A DNA stretch of 64,000 bases, taken from PALSA-505 sp036267135. Its GTDB lineage: Bacteria > Actinomycetota > Actinomycetes > Streptosporangiales > Streptosporangiaceae. The notes beneath the pieces were generated by a model. It was not told the DNA's origin. It did no database searches and saw nothing but the letters and a program-made list of their open reading frames with translations. Position numbers and translations under genes: made by a program. Location of the stretch: the NCBI GenBank assembly GCA_036267135.1, contig DATAWQ010000132.1, positions 62,001 to 126,000 of the forward strand, in the 5' to 3' direction. Below, one piece after another: positions 54,725 to 62,390 of the stretch (position 1 is the first letter of the stretch; every line of letters starts with the position of its first letter).

Positions 54725-54835
54725 ATGAACGTCAGGCTCTCCATCGGAGACTTCTCCCGGATGACCTACCTGAGCATCAAGTCGCTGCGCCGGTACCACG
54801 ACATGGGCTTGCTGGTCCCGGCGAATCCCGCCGTC
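54725..54835 (+). pseudogene. MerR-family regulator remnant (N-terminal fragment)
   Basis: From ATG at 54725 the frame encodes VRLSIGDFSRMTYLSIKSLRRYHDMGLLVPA, a clear MerR-family HTH start (sIGdfSrmTylsiKsLRrYhdmGLLvPa). After ~33 residues the similarity stops; the sequence then runs into unrelated residues and the antisense of the methyltransferase 3' end. A full MerR regulator is 110-280 residues, so most of the wing, coiled coil and ligand domain is gone. The MerR-type promoter upstream survives. The breakpoint lies near 54825-54835. This is a deletion remnant rather than a working gene. Confidence 0.75.
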
Positions 54836-54882
54836 AAGCGTGGTGTGAACTATGGCTGCCATCCGGCAGATTCTCCCACCCC

Positions 54883-56013
54883 TCACCGCTGGGTGACAGT
54901 GACGATGGCCGGGGTCTGGCCGAGCAGGCCGATCCGCCGGGTGGTGATCGAGGTGCCAGGCAGGGCCCGGCGCAGCCGGGCGGTGAACTGCTCCTCGTGC
55001 GTGGTGAGCAGCACGGCCACCCCGCCCGTCGTCACCACCGGCCTGATCACCTCGGCCGTCCCGTCAAAGAGCTCCTGACGGCGCGGTATCTCCACCTGCT
55101 TGCCCCACGGCATGTTGCCGGCAACCACGTCGGCCCGCACCCGCCGCGCCGCCCCCTGGCGCACGTCGTGCTCGAAGACCCGGTGGGCCAGCGCCCCCTC
55201 GTCGCCCCCGGCGCCGCCCAGCCGGGCCACCCGCTCCCTGGTCAGCCGCACCGCCTGGGGGTCCACGTCAGAAGCGAACACCCCCAGCCCCCTCCGCAAG
55301 GCCTCGGCCACGATCGTCCCGGTCCCCGCGAACGGGTCGTACAGGACCCACGCCCGGCCCGGCGCCCCTGGGCCCCCATCCAGATGGCCCCCATCCAGAC
55401 GGGCCAGAGCCAGCCGCACCATGGCCGCCGCGACCGTCGGCCGCAGCGCCCCCCGCCGATTCTCAGACCTGTTTTCCGTCCGATCCGCCCGCCGCCCACC
55501 CGCCAGCCCGCCCAGGCTGACCGCAACGTGCATGATCTCGCCGTCCACCTGGAGACGCAGATCCACCGGTGCCCGCACGGTCCCGGCGACATCGGCCCCG
55601 TGCAGGGTCGCGGCGATGACCTCGCCCGGCGACCAGCCCGACCGGCCCGACCGGCCCGACCGGCCCGCCCACGGTGACTTGCGCGCCGACACAGTCACCG
55701 ACCACGCAGCCCCAGCCCGGGCCAAGTCATCATCGGCCAGGAACTCCTCGGTCCGCCTGCCCGCCGCCGTGCACAGCACCCGAAACGCCCCCTCTCCCGC
55801 CACCCGCTCCGGCCCGGCCACGAGCAACCGCAAGTCGTCCACGATCCGCGCCCCCGCCAGCACCCGCGCCGCCCCTTCGAGGCCGGTCGCCACCAGGACG
55901 AAGCGCTCGCCAGGCTCGCCCACCCGGTCACCCGCCGACGGCAGGAGTTCCCGCAGTTCACCGGCCACCACGTCACCAAGCCCCTTGGTGAAGTAAGCCA
56001 CGAACTCCCGCAT
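54883..56013 (-). CDS. SAM-dependent RNA methyltransferase-like protein (RlmL/Trm14-like)
   Basis: 376 residues from ATG at 56013; the longer in-frame N terminus is not conserved. MREFVAYFTKGLGDVVAGELRELLP is the start of a THUMP-containing RNA methyltransferase. The THUMP-like part is followed by a Rossmann domain with LYDPFAGTGTIVAEALRRGL (motif I), ASDVDPQAVRLTRERV and AGNMPWGKQVEIP (motif IV, N-x-P-W). This resembles archaeal/eukaryal Trm14 and the RlmL-like group that make N2-methylguanosine. It is a distant relative of the gene at 23366 and also has in-frame repeats (GRSGRSGRSG, DNA at 55631-55666; LDGG repeat). It ends beside the MerR remnant. Confidence 0.83.
   Translation of the reverse strand: MREFVAYFTKGLGDVVAGELRELLPSAGDRVGEPGERFVLVATGLEGAARVLAGARIVDDLRLLVAGPERVAGEGAFRVLCTAAGRRTEEFLADDDLARAGAAWSVTVSARKSPWAGRSGRSGRSGWSPGEVIAATLHGADVAGTVRAPVDLRLQVDGEIMHVAVSLGGLAGGRRADRTENRSENRRGALRPTVAAAMVRLALARLDGGHLDGGPGAPGRAWVLYDPFAGTGTIVAEALRRGLGVFASDVDPQAVRLTRERVARLGGAGGDEGALAHRVFEHDVRQGAARRVRADVVAGNMPWGKQVEIPRRQELFDGTAEVIRPVVTTGGVAVLLTTHEEQFTARLRRALPGTSITTRRIGLLGQTPAIVTVTQR
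55631..55666 (-). repeat. 9-bp in-frame tandem repeat in the second methyltransferase gene
   Basis: Four units of GACCGGCCC (the first is GACCAGCCC) run from 55631 to 55666 and encode the GRSGRSGRSGW stretch. A separate duplicated block near 55370-55405 encodes a repeated LDGG. Confidence 0.8.
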
Positions 56014-56057
56014 GCTCCCGCAGCCTACCGACCCACAGCGAGGGAATATCCTGGCCG

Positions 56058-56084
56058 TATACTTAGTTTGCATTAAGCAACTAA
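56058..56084 (+). promoter_or_regulatory. Promoter -10 and inverted-repeat operator of the MFS gene
   Basis: TATACT (56058-56063) is a good -10 box without a clear -35. Directly after it TTAGTTTGCATTAAGCAACT and two further bases (to 56084) form the dyad TTAGTT-N10-AACTAA, with a near-symmetric TTTGC/GCAA core. This is the sort of site used by MarR- or TetR-family repressors of drug exporters. No such regulator gene is adjacent. Confidence 0.6.
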
Positions 56085-56108
56085 ACAGTAATCCAGAGGG
56101 GAGCACTC

Positions 56109-57848
56109 GTGCGGCCGGCCTCACTCCATTACAAGTGGATCGCCCTGTCCAACACCACGCTCGGCATGCTCATGGCGACCGTCAACGCCTCGATCATGCT
56201 GATCGCGCTGCCGGACATCTTCCGTGGGATCGGCGTCAACCCGCTGCAGCCGGGCAACACCGGCCTGCTGCTCTGGCTGATCATGGGGTACCTGGTGGTC
56301 ACCGCGGTGCTGGTGGTCAGCTTCGGCCGGCTGGGCGACATGTTCGGCCGCGTCCGCATGTTCAACCTCGGGTTCGCGCTGTTCGCCCTGTTCTCGATCA
56401 TGCTGTCGGTGACCTGGCTGCACGGCACCGACGCGGCTTGGTGGCTGATCGTGATGCGGATCATGCAGGGCGTCGGCGGGGCCATGCTGATGGCCAACTC
56501 CGGCGCGATCCTGACCGACGCCTTCCCACCCAACCAGCGCGGCCTTGCCCTCGGGCTCAACCAGGTGGCCGGCATCGGCGGCTCGTTCATCGGCCTCGTG
56601 CTCGGCGGCGTGCTCGGCCCGATTAGCTGGCGTTACGTCTTCCTCGTCTCGGTCCCGTTCGGCGTGCTCGGCACGATCTGGTCCTACCTGAAGCTGCAGG
56701 AGCGCGGCATCCGCCTCCCGGCCAAGCTGGACTGGCCCGGCAACGTCACCTTCGGCGCCGGCCTGGTCGCGGTCCTCATCGGCATCACCTACGGCATCCA
56801 GCCCTACGGCGGGCACACGATGGGCTGGACCAGCCCGCTGGTGCTCAGCCTGATTGGCGGCGGCTTGGCCGTGCTGGTCGCGTTCTGCGTGATCGAGACC
56901 AGGGTGGCCGAGCCCATGTTCCAGCTCGCGCTGTTCCGGATCCGCCCGTTCACCGCGGGCAACATGGCCAGCCTGCTGTCGAGCCTGGGCCGCGGCGGCC
57001 TGATGTTCACGCTGATCATCTGGCTGCAGGGCATCTACCTGCCCATCCACGGCTACGACTTCAGCCGCACCCCGCTGTGGGCCGGCATCGCCATGCTCCC
57101 GCTGACCGTCGGCTTCCTGGTCGCCGGGCCGCTGTCCGGTTACCTGTCCGACCGCTTCGGTGCCCGCCCGTTCTCCACCGGCGGCATGCTGGTCGCCGCG
57201 CTCTCGTTCGGCCTGCTGGAGATCCTGCCGGTGGACTTCGCCTACTGGCAGTTCGCGCTGATCCTGCTGCTCAACGGCATCGGCATGGGCCTGTTCGCGT
57301 CGCCGAACCGGGCCGGCATCATGAACAGCCTGCCGCCCGAGCGACGCGGCGTCGGCGCCGGCATGAGCGCGACCTTCCAGAACTCCGCGATGGTGCTGTC
57401 CATCGGCATCTTCTTCACGCTGATCATCCTCGGCCTGGCCGGGTCGCTGCCCGCCGCGCTCAACCACGGCCTGGTGGCCCAGGGCGTGCCGCACGCGGAC
57501 GCGGCCAGGATCGCCGCGCTGCCGCCGGTCTCGATCATGTTCGCCGCCCTGCTCGGCTACAACCCGGTGCAGACCCTGCTCGGGCACGCCCTGACCAAGC
57601 TGCCCGCCAGCCACGCGGCCTACCTGACCGGCCATCAGTTCTTCCCGTCGCTGATCTCGGCCCCGTTCCAGCACGGCCTGGCCCTCGCCTTCGACTTCTC
57701 GATCGCCGCGTGCGTGATCGCGGCGGTGGCCTCCCTGATGCGCGGCCGCCAGTACATCCACGAACTGCACGGTGACCAGGCCGCCCACACCGACGCCGAA
57801 CTCGCCGCAGAGCTGACCAGTACCGTCTCCGCCGCAGCCGGCGAGTAA
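56109..57848 (+). CDS. MFS exporter, DHA2 (EmrB/QacA) family
   Basis: 579 residues from GTG; CAGAGGGGAG upstream. About 14 membrane helices. The DHA2 motifs are present: SNTTLGMLMATVNASIMLIALPDIFRGIG at helix 1, motif A as GRLGDMFGRVRMF (~residue 75), the motif C-like QVAGIGGSFIGLVLGGVLGPISWRYVFLVSVPFGVLG, and the second-half GPLSGYLSDRFGARPFSTGG. Family members are proton-driven drug or metabolite exporters. The substrate is unknown. The operator upstream suggests ligand-induced derepression. A long hairpin follows at 57875. Confidence 0.92.
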   Translation: MRPASLHYKWIALSNTTLGMLMATVNASIMLIALPDIFRGIGVNPLQPGNTGLLLWLIMGYLVVTAVLVVSFGRLGDMFGRVRMFNLGFALFALFSIMLSVTWLHGTDAAWWLIVMRIMQGVGGAMLMANSGAILTDAFPPNQRGLALGLNQVAGIGGSFIGLVLGGVLGPISWRYVFLVSVPFGVLGTIWSYLKLQERGIRLPAKLDWPGNVTFGAGLVAVLIGITYGIQPYGGHTMGWTSPLVLSLIGGGLAVLVAFCVIETRVAEPMFQLALFRIRPFTAGNMASLLSSLGRGGLMFTLIIWLQGIYLPIHGYDFSRTPLWAGIAMLPLTVGFLVAGPLSGYLSDRFGARPFSTGGMLVAALSFGLLEILPVDFAYWQFALILLLNGIGMGLFASPNRAGIMNSLPPERRGVGAGMSATFQNSAMVLSIGIFFTLIILGLAGSLPAALNHGLVAQGVPHADAARIAALPPVSIMFAALLGYNPVQTLLGHALTKLPASHAAYLTGHQFFPSLISAPFQHGLALAFDFSIAACVIAAVASLMRGRQYIHELHGDQAAHTDAELAAELTSTVSAAAGE

Positions 57849-57874
57849 CCGCCCACCACCCTCGTCGCCTTCTG

Positions 57875-57908
57875 CTAGCCGCCCCCGCCACCAGGCGGGA
57901 GCGGCTAG
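57875..57908. terminator. Hairpin terminator after the MFS gene
   Basis: CTAGCCGCCCCCGCC (57875-57889) pairs with GGCGGGAGCGGCTAG (57894-57908), 14 of 15 positions matched, loop ACCA. It begins 27 bases after the stop; no T-run follows. Confidence 0.75.
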
Positions 57909-57952
57909 AGCGCGCCTGCCCGCAGCGCGGGAAAGATGTGGCTGGAGTTGGT

Positions 57953-57960
57953 AAACGTTT
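57953..57960 (+). promoter_or_regulatory. Short palindrome upstream of the second WNG-repeat gene
   Basis: AAACGTTT (57953-57960), in the context GGTAAACGTTTGTA, resembles the CG-centred half-symmetry of LacI-family operators. It lies 75 bases before the ATG at 58035. The call rests on symmetry only. Confidence 0.25.
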
Positions 57961-58034
57961 GTAGGGGACTCGGCGTCTTACTGGGGGTAAGCCGGTTTGG
58001 GACGGGCCGGGCCGGCGACGGCGAGGAGTGGATC

Positions 58035-59204
58035 ATGTGGCGAGGCTTGACGTGTATGGCGGCGGTGGCTGCCCTGGGGATGGCATCGCCCGCGGCGGCG
58101 AGCGCCGCGGTGGGTTCTCCGGCGGGGGTGAGTCCCGCGGCCAGTGCCTGGACGGTCCAGGCCACCTCGCTGCCCGCGGGCGCGACCAGCGGCTCCTTTA
58201 ACTCGGTCTCGTGCACCTCGAAGACGAGCTGCATCGCGCTCGGAGCCTCTTATAACGGGGATAACCCTGGCCAGCGGCTGGCGGAGCGGTGGAACGGCAC
58301 CGCTTGGACCATCATCTCTGGTGGCCGTCGGCCGGCCGGAGCGAGCGGCGTGCGGCTGTACGCGATTTCCTGCCTGTCCGCCACCAGCTGCACCGCCGTC
58401 GGGTGGTACTACAACAATGCTGAAACCCGGGAACCGCTGGCCGAGCACTGGAACGGTACCGCCTGGGCCATCCGGGCCACCCCCAGCCTGGCCGGCTTTA
58501 CCGGCAGCGAGCTGATCGCGGTGTCGTGCACCTCGGATAACAGTTGCGTCGCGACTGGGAACGCCACGGACTCCTCGGACAACAGTGCGCCGCTGGCTGA
58601 GTACTGGAACGGCACGAGCTGGACGATCCAGCCCGCCCTCAGCCCCGTCAGCGAGGACGGCAGCGCCTTCACGGCGGTGTCGTGCACCACGCCGACGAGC
58701 TGCACCGCCGTCGGTACCTATCACCCCGGGGAACAGGAAGAGCCGTTTGCCGAGTACTGGAACGGCATGGACTGGACCCTCCAGTCCATGCCCGGCGCCA
58801 CCGGTGGCTATGCCGCCTACGTAGGAGGGCTCTCGTGCGCGTCGGCTGCCAGTTGCGTCGCCGTTGGGTCGTACGACAACCAGAACGGCGCCGAAGTGGG
58901 ACTGGCTGAGCACTGGAACGGCAGCACCTGGACCGTCAGCCACCCAGGAGGGCTGAACTCCGAGATGAACGGGGTGTCGTGCCCGTCGGCGACCAGCTGT
59001 ATCGTCGTCGGGCAGCACGATCTGGGCGCCTCCACGGGAACCTACGCCGCGCACTGGAACGGCAGCCACTGGCAGGGACAGAAAACCGCCGCGCCCACGA
59101 CAGGCAACCAGCTGTGGGCGATCTCGTGCGTCACGGCCGCCACCTGCACGGCGGTCGGGGGCAGCATTGACACCCCGCAGCAGCCGCTAGCCGAGCACCG
59201 GTAG
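58035..59204 (+). CDS. Secreted Cys-rich WNG-repeat (beta-propeller-like) protein, copy 2
   Basis: 389 residues from ATG at 58035, with GCGAGGAG upstream. A signal peptide (CMAAVAALGMASPAAASA) is followed by about seven repeats of ~45 residues: F-x-A-V-S-C-T/x-x-x-S-C-x-A-V-G...EPLAEHWNGTAWT. Each repeat carries two Cys (SCTSKTSC, SCLSATSC, SCTSDNSC, SCTTPTSC, SCASAASC, SCPSATSC, SCVTAATC), so a disulfide per blade is likely outside the cell. It differs from the gene at 53347, which lacks these cysteines in most repeats. Function unknown. The truncated methyltransferase starts 4 bases later. Confidence 0.8.
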   Translation: MWRGLTCMAAVAALGMASPAAASAAVGSPAGVSPAASAWTVQATSLPAGATSGSFNSVSCTSKTSCIALGASYNGDNPGQRLAERWNGTAWTIISGGRRPAGASGVRLYAISCLSATSCTAVGWYYNNAETREPLAEHWNGTAWAIRATPSLAGFTGSELIAVSCTSDNSCVATGNATDSSDNSAPLAEYWNGTSWTIQPALSPVSEDGSAFTAVSCTTPTSCTAVGTYHPGEQEEPFAEYWNGMDWTLQSMPGATGGYAAYVGGLSCASAASCVAVGSYDNQNGAEVGLAEHWNGSTWTVSHPGGLNSEMNGVSCPSATSCIVVGQHDLGASTGTYAAHWNGSHWQGQKTAAPTTGNQLWAISCVTAATCTAVGGSIDTPQQPLAEHR

Positions 59205-59208
59205 CAAA

Positions 59209-59751
59209 GTGACGCAGTGGACCAACGAGTCGGCGATCGAGCAGTGGGGCACTATGCCCCGCGCCGCCCTGGACGCGATGGAGCCGCACGGCGACTTCGT
59301 CAAGCGTCACCTGCTCAACCCGGTCATGCTGCGCCTGCTCGGCGACGTGCGCGGCCGCCGCGTCCTGGACGCGGGCTGCGGTCAGGGCTACTTCAGCCGG
59401 ATGCTGGCCGAGCGCGGCGCCGAGGTGACCGGCGTCGAGCCCGCCGAGGCCCTGATCGCCTACTCCCGCGACAAGGAGGCCGAACACCACCAGGGCATCC
59501 GCTACCTCCAGGCCGACCTATCCAAACCCCTGGATCTGGCCGCCCTCGGCGGCCCGTTCGACGCGGTCGTGTCCAGCAACGTCCTTCCGGCCGTGCCCGG
59601 CTGGAAGGCGGTGCTGGCCGCGGTCACCCCGGCCGGCCGCCAGGCCCTGGCCGACGAGATCCAGGCACCGCGCGAGATCGTCCAGGCCGTCGAGCGCGAC
59701 TCGGCCGTCGCCGCGCGCCCGGTCCCTCGCCCCGGCCCAGCCCGGGCGTAG
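59209..59751 (+). CDS. Class I SAM-dependent methyltransferase, probably truncated
   Basis: 180 residues from GTG. The first ~130 residues are a normal methyltransferase: WTNESAIEQWGTMPRAALDAMEPHGDFVKRHLLNPVMLRLLGDVRGRRVLDAGCGQGYFSRMLAERGAEVTGVEPAEALIAYSRDKE (motif I DAGCGQG, motif II EP). FDAVVSSNVLPAVPGWKAVLAAV is motif IV. Then, where homologues continue for another ~100 residues (LRPGGLFVFSL...), this one reads PAGRQALADEIQAPREIVQAVERDSAVAARPVPRPGPARA and stops. The loss of the C-terminal half suggests a frameshift or deletion around 59630. It may still bind SAM; activity is doubtful. Confidence 0.65.
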   Translation: MTQWTNESAIEQWGTMPRAALDAMEPHGDFVKRHLLNPVMLRLLGDVRGRRVLDAGCGQGYFSRMLAERGAEVTGVEPAEALIAYSRDKEAEHHQGIRYLQADLSKPLDLAALGGPFDAVVSSNVLPAVPGWKAVLAAVTPAGRQALADEIQAPREIVQAVERDSAVAARPVPRPGPARA

Positions 59752-59833
59752 CTGCCCGTCAGCGGGCCGCGAGTACCGCTGCCCACTGCCTCCCCGCGTC
59801 CATCCGTGGATTCTAAATTCAAACCGTCAGGCT

Positions 59834-59854
59834 TAATGAACGGTGGCCACCGGA
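59834..59854. repeat. Intergenic repeat element, copy B
   Basis: Exact 21-base copy of the element at 44291-44311, again between converging genes and followed by a GC-rich hairpin. Confidence 0.75.
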
Positions 59855-59882
59855 CCGCCGGCTCGTCGGAACGAACCGGCGG
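59855..59882. terminator. Bidirectional terminator between the truncated methyltransferase and the AmiS gene
   Basis: CCGCCGGCTCGT (59855-59866) and ACGAACCGGCGG (59871-59882) form a 12-bp stem with one mismatch and a CGGA loop. It lies just before the 3' end of the minus-strand gene. Confidence 0.65.
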
Positions 59883-59899
59883 CCCGGTGAAGCCAGACC

Positions 59900-60538
59900 T
59901 CAGCCCACCGAGACCGGGACCGCGGCCTCGGTCTCGCCGGGGGCGGCCACAGCCTGGCGCAGCGTCTGCCTCCCCACGGGAACCAGCGCGACCAAGGTGG
60001 CCGCGATGACCACCAGCACCAGCCAGGTGTGCACGTGCCCCCACTCGCCCATCAGCAGCAGGTAGCCGGGGATGGTGCAGGTGGTGAACGACAGGATCAG
60101 CGTCAGCCACCCGGTCAGCGGCGTCAGGCGGCCGACGCCAAGGCCGAGCACGACCCAGAACAGCCCCCACAGCACCGCCCACTGGAGCCACAGCAGGCCG
60201 ATCGTCGGGTCGTGGAACTTGACGATATTGGTGATGCCGAAGGCGGTGGCCATGATCGCCACCCAGGCCGAATACCAGCCGATACCCACGGCCTCGAAAC
60301 CGGCCAGGTTGCTGATTCCCACGTACAGGTAGGTGAACCCGAACAGGAAGATGCCGGAATCCAGCAGGATGTCGTCCGTCGTCGGTGCGGTCGCGATCAG
60401 GTAGAACGGGACCGCCACCTGCAACGCGCCGACGAACAGATTGAAGACGCCTGCGCCCTTGCCGTCGATCTTGCCCAGCAGGAGCAGGCCGTTCACGAAC
60501 AGCACCGCCCCCACGAACATCAGCCCTACGTCAGACAT
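59900..60538 (-). CDS. amiS: AmiS/UreI-family channel protein
   Basis: 212 residues with six membrane helices: VGLMFVGAVLFVNGLLLLGKI, GVFNLFVGALQVAVPFYLIA, GIFLFGFTYLYVGISNLAGF, GWYSAWVAIMATAFGI, LLWLQWAVLWGLFWVVLGLGVGRL, WLTLILSFTTCTIPGYLLL. This is the length and pattern of AmiS (amide transporter of amidase operons) and UreI (urea channel). It lies 9 bases after the monooxygenase gene upstream and is the last gene of that operon, so it probably brings in the small amide- or urea-like substrate or product of the pathway. The substrate is not determined. Confidence 0.88.
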   Translation of the reverse strand: MSDVGLMFVGAVLFVNGLLLLGKIDGKGAGVFNLFVGALQVAVPFYLIATAPTTDDILLDSGIFLFGFTYLYVGISNLAGFEAVGIGWYSAWVAIMATAFGITNIVKFHDPTIGLLWLQWAVLWGLFWVVLGLGVGRLTPLTGWLTLILSFTTCTIPGYLLLMGEWGHVHTWLVLVVIAATLVALVPVGRQTLRQAVAAPGETEAAVPVSVG

Positions 60539-60547
60539 CGGGTCCCC

Positions 60548-61759
60548 CTAGTTGTAGGAGTCGACAGGCGGCAGCCTGTGGTTGAGCAGGAAGTCGCCCG
60601 CGTGCATCGACTTGAAGTCGAGGGGATTGTGCAGCGAGAGCGTGCGGGCGTTGCGCCAGTGCCGGTCGAAGCCGTACTTCTCCAGCACGCTGCCGGCCCC
60701 GCACACCTTGAACAGCGTCGACCCCGCGAACATGGCGGCCTCGGCCGCCGCTTCCCTGGCCTGGCCGGTGACGACGGACGCCTCGCCCCTGATGGTCATG
60801 TCGCCGGGGTGGGCGACGGCTTCGTCGCACAGCTCGGCGGCGCGCAGCGACAGCAGTTCGGCGGCGTCCACCGCCGTCTTCATCTCGCCCACCCGCAGCT
60901 GGATGTAGAGGTCGTCGGTGGCCCGGTCGGCCGGGCTCTCATACCACAGCCGCGCCTTCGTCCGGACGAACTCGACGGCGTCGTCGAGCGCGTTGCGGGC
61001 GATGCCCACGAACACCCCGGTGTGCACCGCCTGGTAGTTCAGCGAGGTGACCGCGCCACCGCCGCCGCCCTCGGTGTCCGGGCTGCCCAGGCACAGCTCG
61101 TCCGGGATCCACACGTTGCGGAACTCGGTCGTGCCGCTGGCCGTGGTCCGCTGGCCGAACCCGCTCCAGTCGTCGTGGATCGTCACGCCCTCGGCGGTGG
61201 TAGGGGTGAAGAACACCCGGATGTCGTCACTGTCCTCGACCCGGCAGGGGCCGAACGTGATGTCGCCCGCCAGGCTGCCCGTGCAGTAGAACTTCTTGCC
61301 GTTCAGCCGCCAGCCGTCGCCGTCCTTGGTCACGGTCGTGTTGAAGTCGTTGACGCTCTTGGTGCCCACCTCGGAGTAGGCGTTGGTGATCCACAGCTCC
61401 CTGGTGAACCTGGGCAGCCACTTGGCCTGCACACCCGGCGGCGCGAACTCCTGCATCAGACGGATGCCGCCGGTGTGCAGCTGGTACATCTGGCCGATGT
61501 TGGAGTCGCCCGCGGAGACGGCGATCACGACCTTCATCAGCTCACTGAACGTGCCGCCGTAGCCCCCGTGCTCGCGGGGAACCATGAGGCCGAGCAGGCC
61601 CGAGGCGCGGAACGCGGCGCACTGCTCGTAGGGAAACTTCCGCTCGCGGTCGCGCTCGGCCGCCCCCACCCTGAACTCGTCGCGGAGTCGTTCGGCCGCG
61701 CGGAGCGGATCTTCCGGCGCGGCATCGGCAAGTGGCCTGGTGTCTTCGGTGGTGGTCAA
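60548..61759 (-). CDS. Flavin-dependent monooxygenase of the acyl-CoA-dehydrogenase fold (DszC/SfnB-like), downstream copy
   Basis: 403 residues from TTG at 61759 (GAAAGGG about 8 bases upstream). The sequence is of the DszC/SfnB group D type: ASGLLGLMVPREHGGYGGTFSEL, GDSNIGQMYQLHTGG, WITNAYSEVGTKSVNDFNTTVTKDGDGWRLNGKKFYCTGSL, a C-terminal helical bundle with EAAMFAGSTLFKVCGAGSVLEKYGFDRHWRNARTLSLHNPLDFKSMHAGDFLLNHRLPP. The RHWRNART and terminal LLNH-PP blocks are typical of SfnB/DszC. Such enzymes use reduced flavin from a separate reductase to oxidise dibenzothiophene, dimethylsulfone or similar compounds. The two reductases are encoded upstream in the same operon. Substrate is inferred to be an organosulfur or related small molecule. 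Confidence 0.87.
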   Translation of the reverse strand: MTTTEDTRPLADAAPEDPLRAAERLRDEFRVGAAERDRERKFPYEQCAAFRASGLLGLMVPREHGGYGGTFSELMKVVIAVSAGDSNIGQMYQLHTGGIRLMQEFAPPGVQAKWLPRFTRELWITNAYSEVGTKSVNDFNTTVTKDGDGWRLNGKKFYCTGSLAGDITFGPCRVEDSDDIRVFFTPTTAEGVTIHDDWSGFGQRTTASGTTEFRNVWIPDELCLGSPDTEGGGGGAVTSLNYQAVHTGVFVGIARNALDDAVEFVRTKARLWYESPADRATDDLYIQLRVGEMKTAVDAAELLSLRAAELCDEAVAHPGDMTIRGEASVVTGQAREAAAEAAMFAGSTLFKVCGAGSVLEKYGFDRHWRNARTLSLHNPLDFKSMHAGDFLLNHRLPPVDSYN

Positions 61760-61832
61760 CGTGGCGCCCTTTCGATTGCGAAACGGTCAGGAGATGTGGC
61801 GTCTGGAGAAGGGCACCTGAAGATCAGGGTGG

Positions 61833-62390
61833 TCAGTGCGCCGCGGCGCGGCGGGCCGCGCTCGTGGCCGTCACCAGCGTGGCCGCGTTGTCGTTCGCCC
61901 AGTTCGCCGCGAACGAGGGATAGTCCGCTACCTCGGACTCCAGCACGAACAGGCCGCCGGCCGGAACCTTCGCACCCAGCTCCAGCAGCAGCGGGGCGAA
62001 GTGCAGGTTCACCGCGAGCTGATGGCTGGGCAGCCCGCCGAGCATGATGGGCACCGCGCTCTTGCCGGTCAGCCCCTGGTGGCCGATGCGGTCGAGGAAG
62101 GACTTCAGCAAGCCCGAGTAGCTCGCCTTGTACGTCGGGCTCGAGATCACCAGGATGTCGGCCTCGAGCGCCTGGGTCACCGCGGCCTGGGCGGCCGCGT
62201 CGTCCGGCTCCAGCACCCGCGACCCGAGCCCGGCCAGCTCGATTTCGGAGACGGTTGAGCCTGTGACCACGCTGGCCACCTCGGTGGCCAGCGTGACCGC
62301 CAGCGCGTGGGTGCGGGACTGGGGTCGTGGATTCCCGGACACGGCCACAATCGTGACCGGTCGATTGGCGAAGCCGTTCAGGTTGATCAT
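61833..62390 (-). CDS. NADPH-dependent FMN reductase (MsuE/SsuE-like)
   Basis: 185 residues from ATG at 62390, overlapping the stop of the upstream gene (ATGA). Flavodoxin-like fold: VTIVAVSGNPRPQSRTHALAVTLA and the MsuE/SsuE-type block LVISSPTYKASYSGLLKSFLDRIG, followed by GKSAVPIMLGGLPSHQLAVNLHFAPLLLELGAKV. These enzymes supply reduced FMN to two-component monooxygenases of sulfonate and sulfone metabolism. A longer in-frame start is not conserved. It lies between the flavin reductase and the second monooxygenase of the same operon. Confidence 0.9.
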   Translation of the reverse strand: MINLNGFANRPVTIVAVSGNPRPQSRTHALAVTLATEVASVVTGSTVSEIELAGLGSRVLEPDDAAAQAAVTQALEADILVISSPTYKASYSGLLKSFLDRIGHQGLTGKSAVPIMLGGLPSHQLAVNLHFAPLLLELGAKVPAGGLFVLESEVADYPSFAANWANDNAATLVTATSAARRAAAH

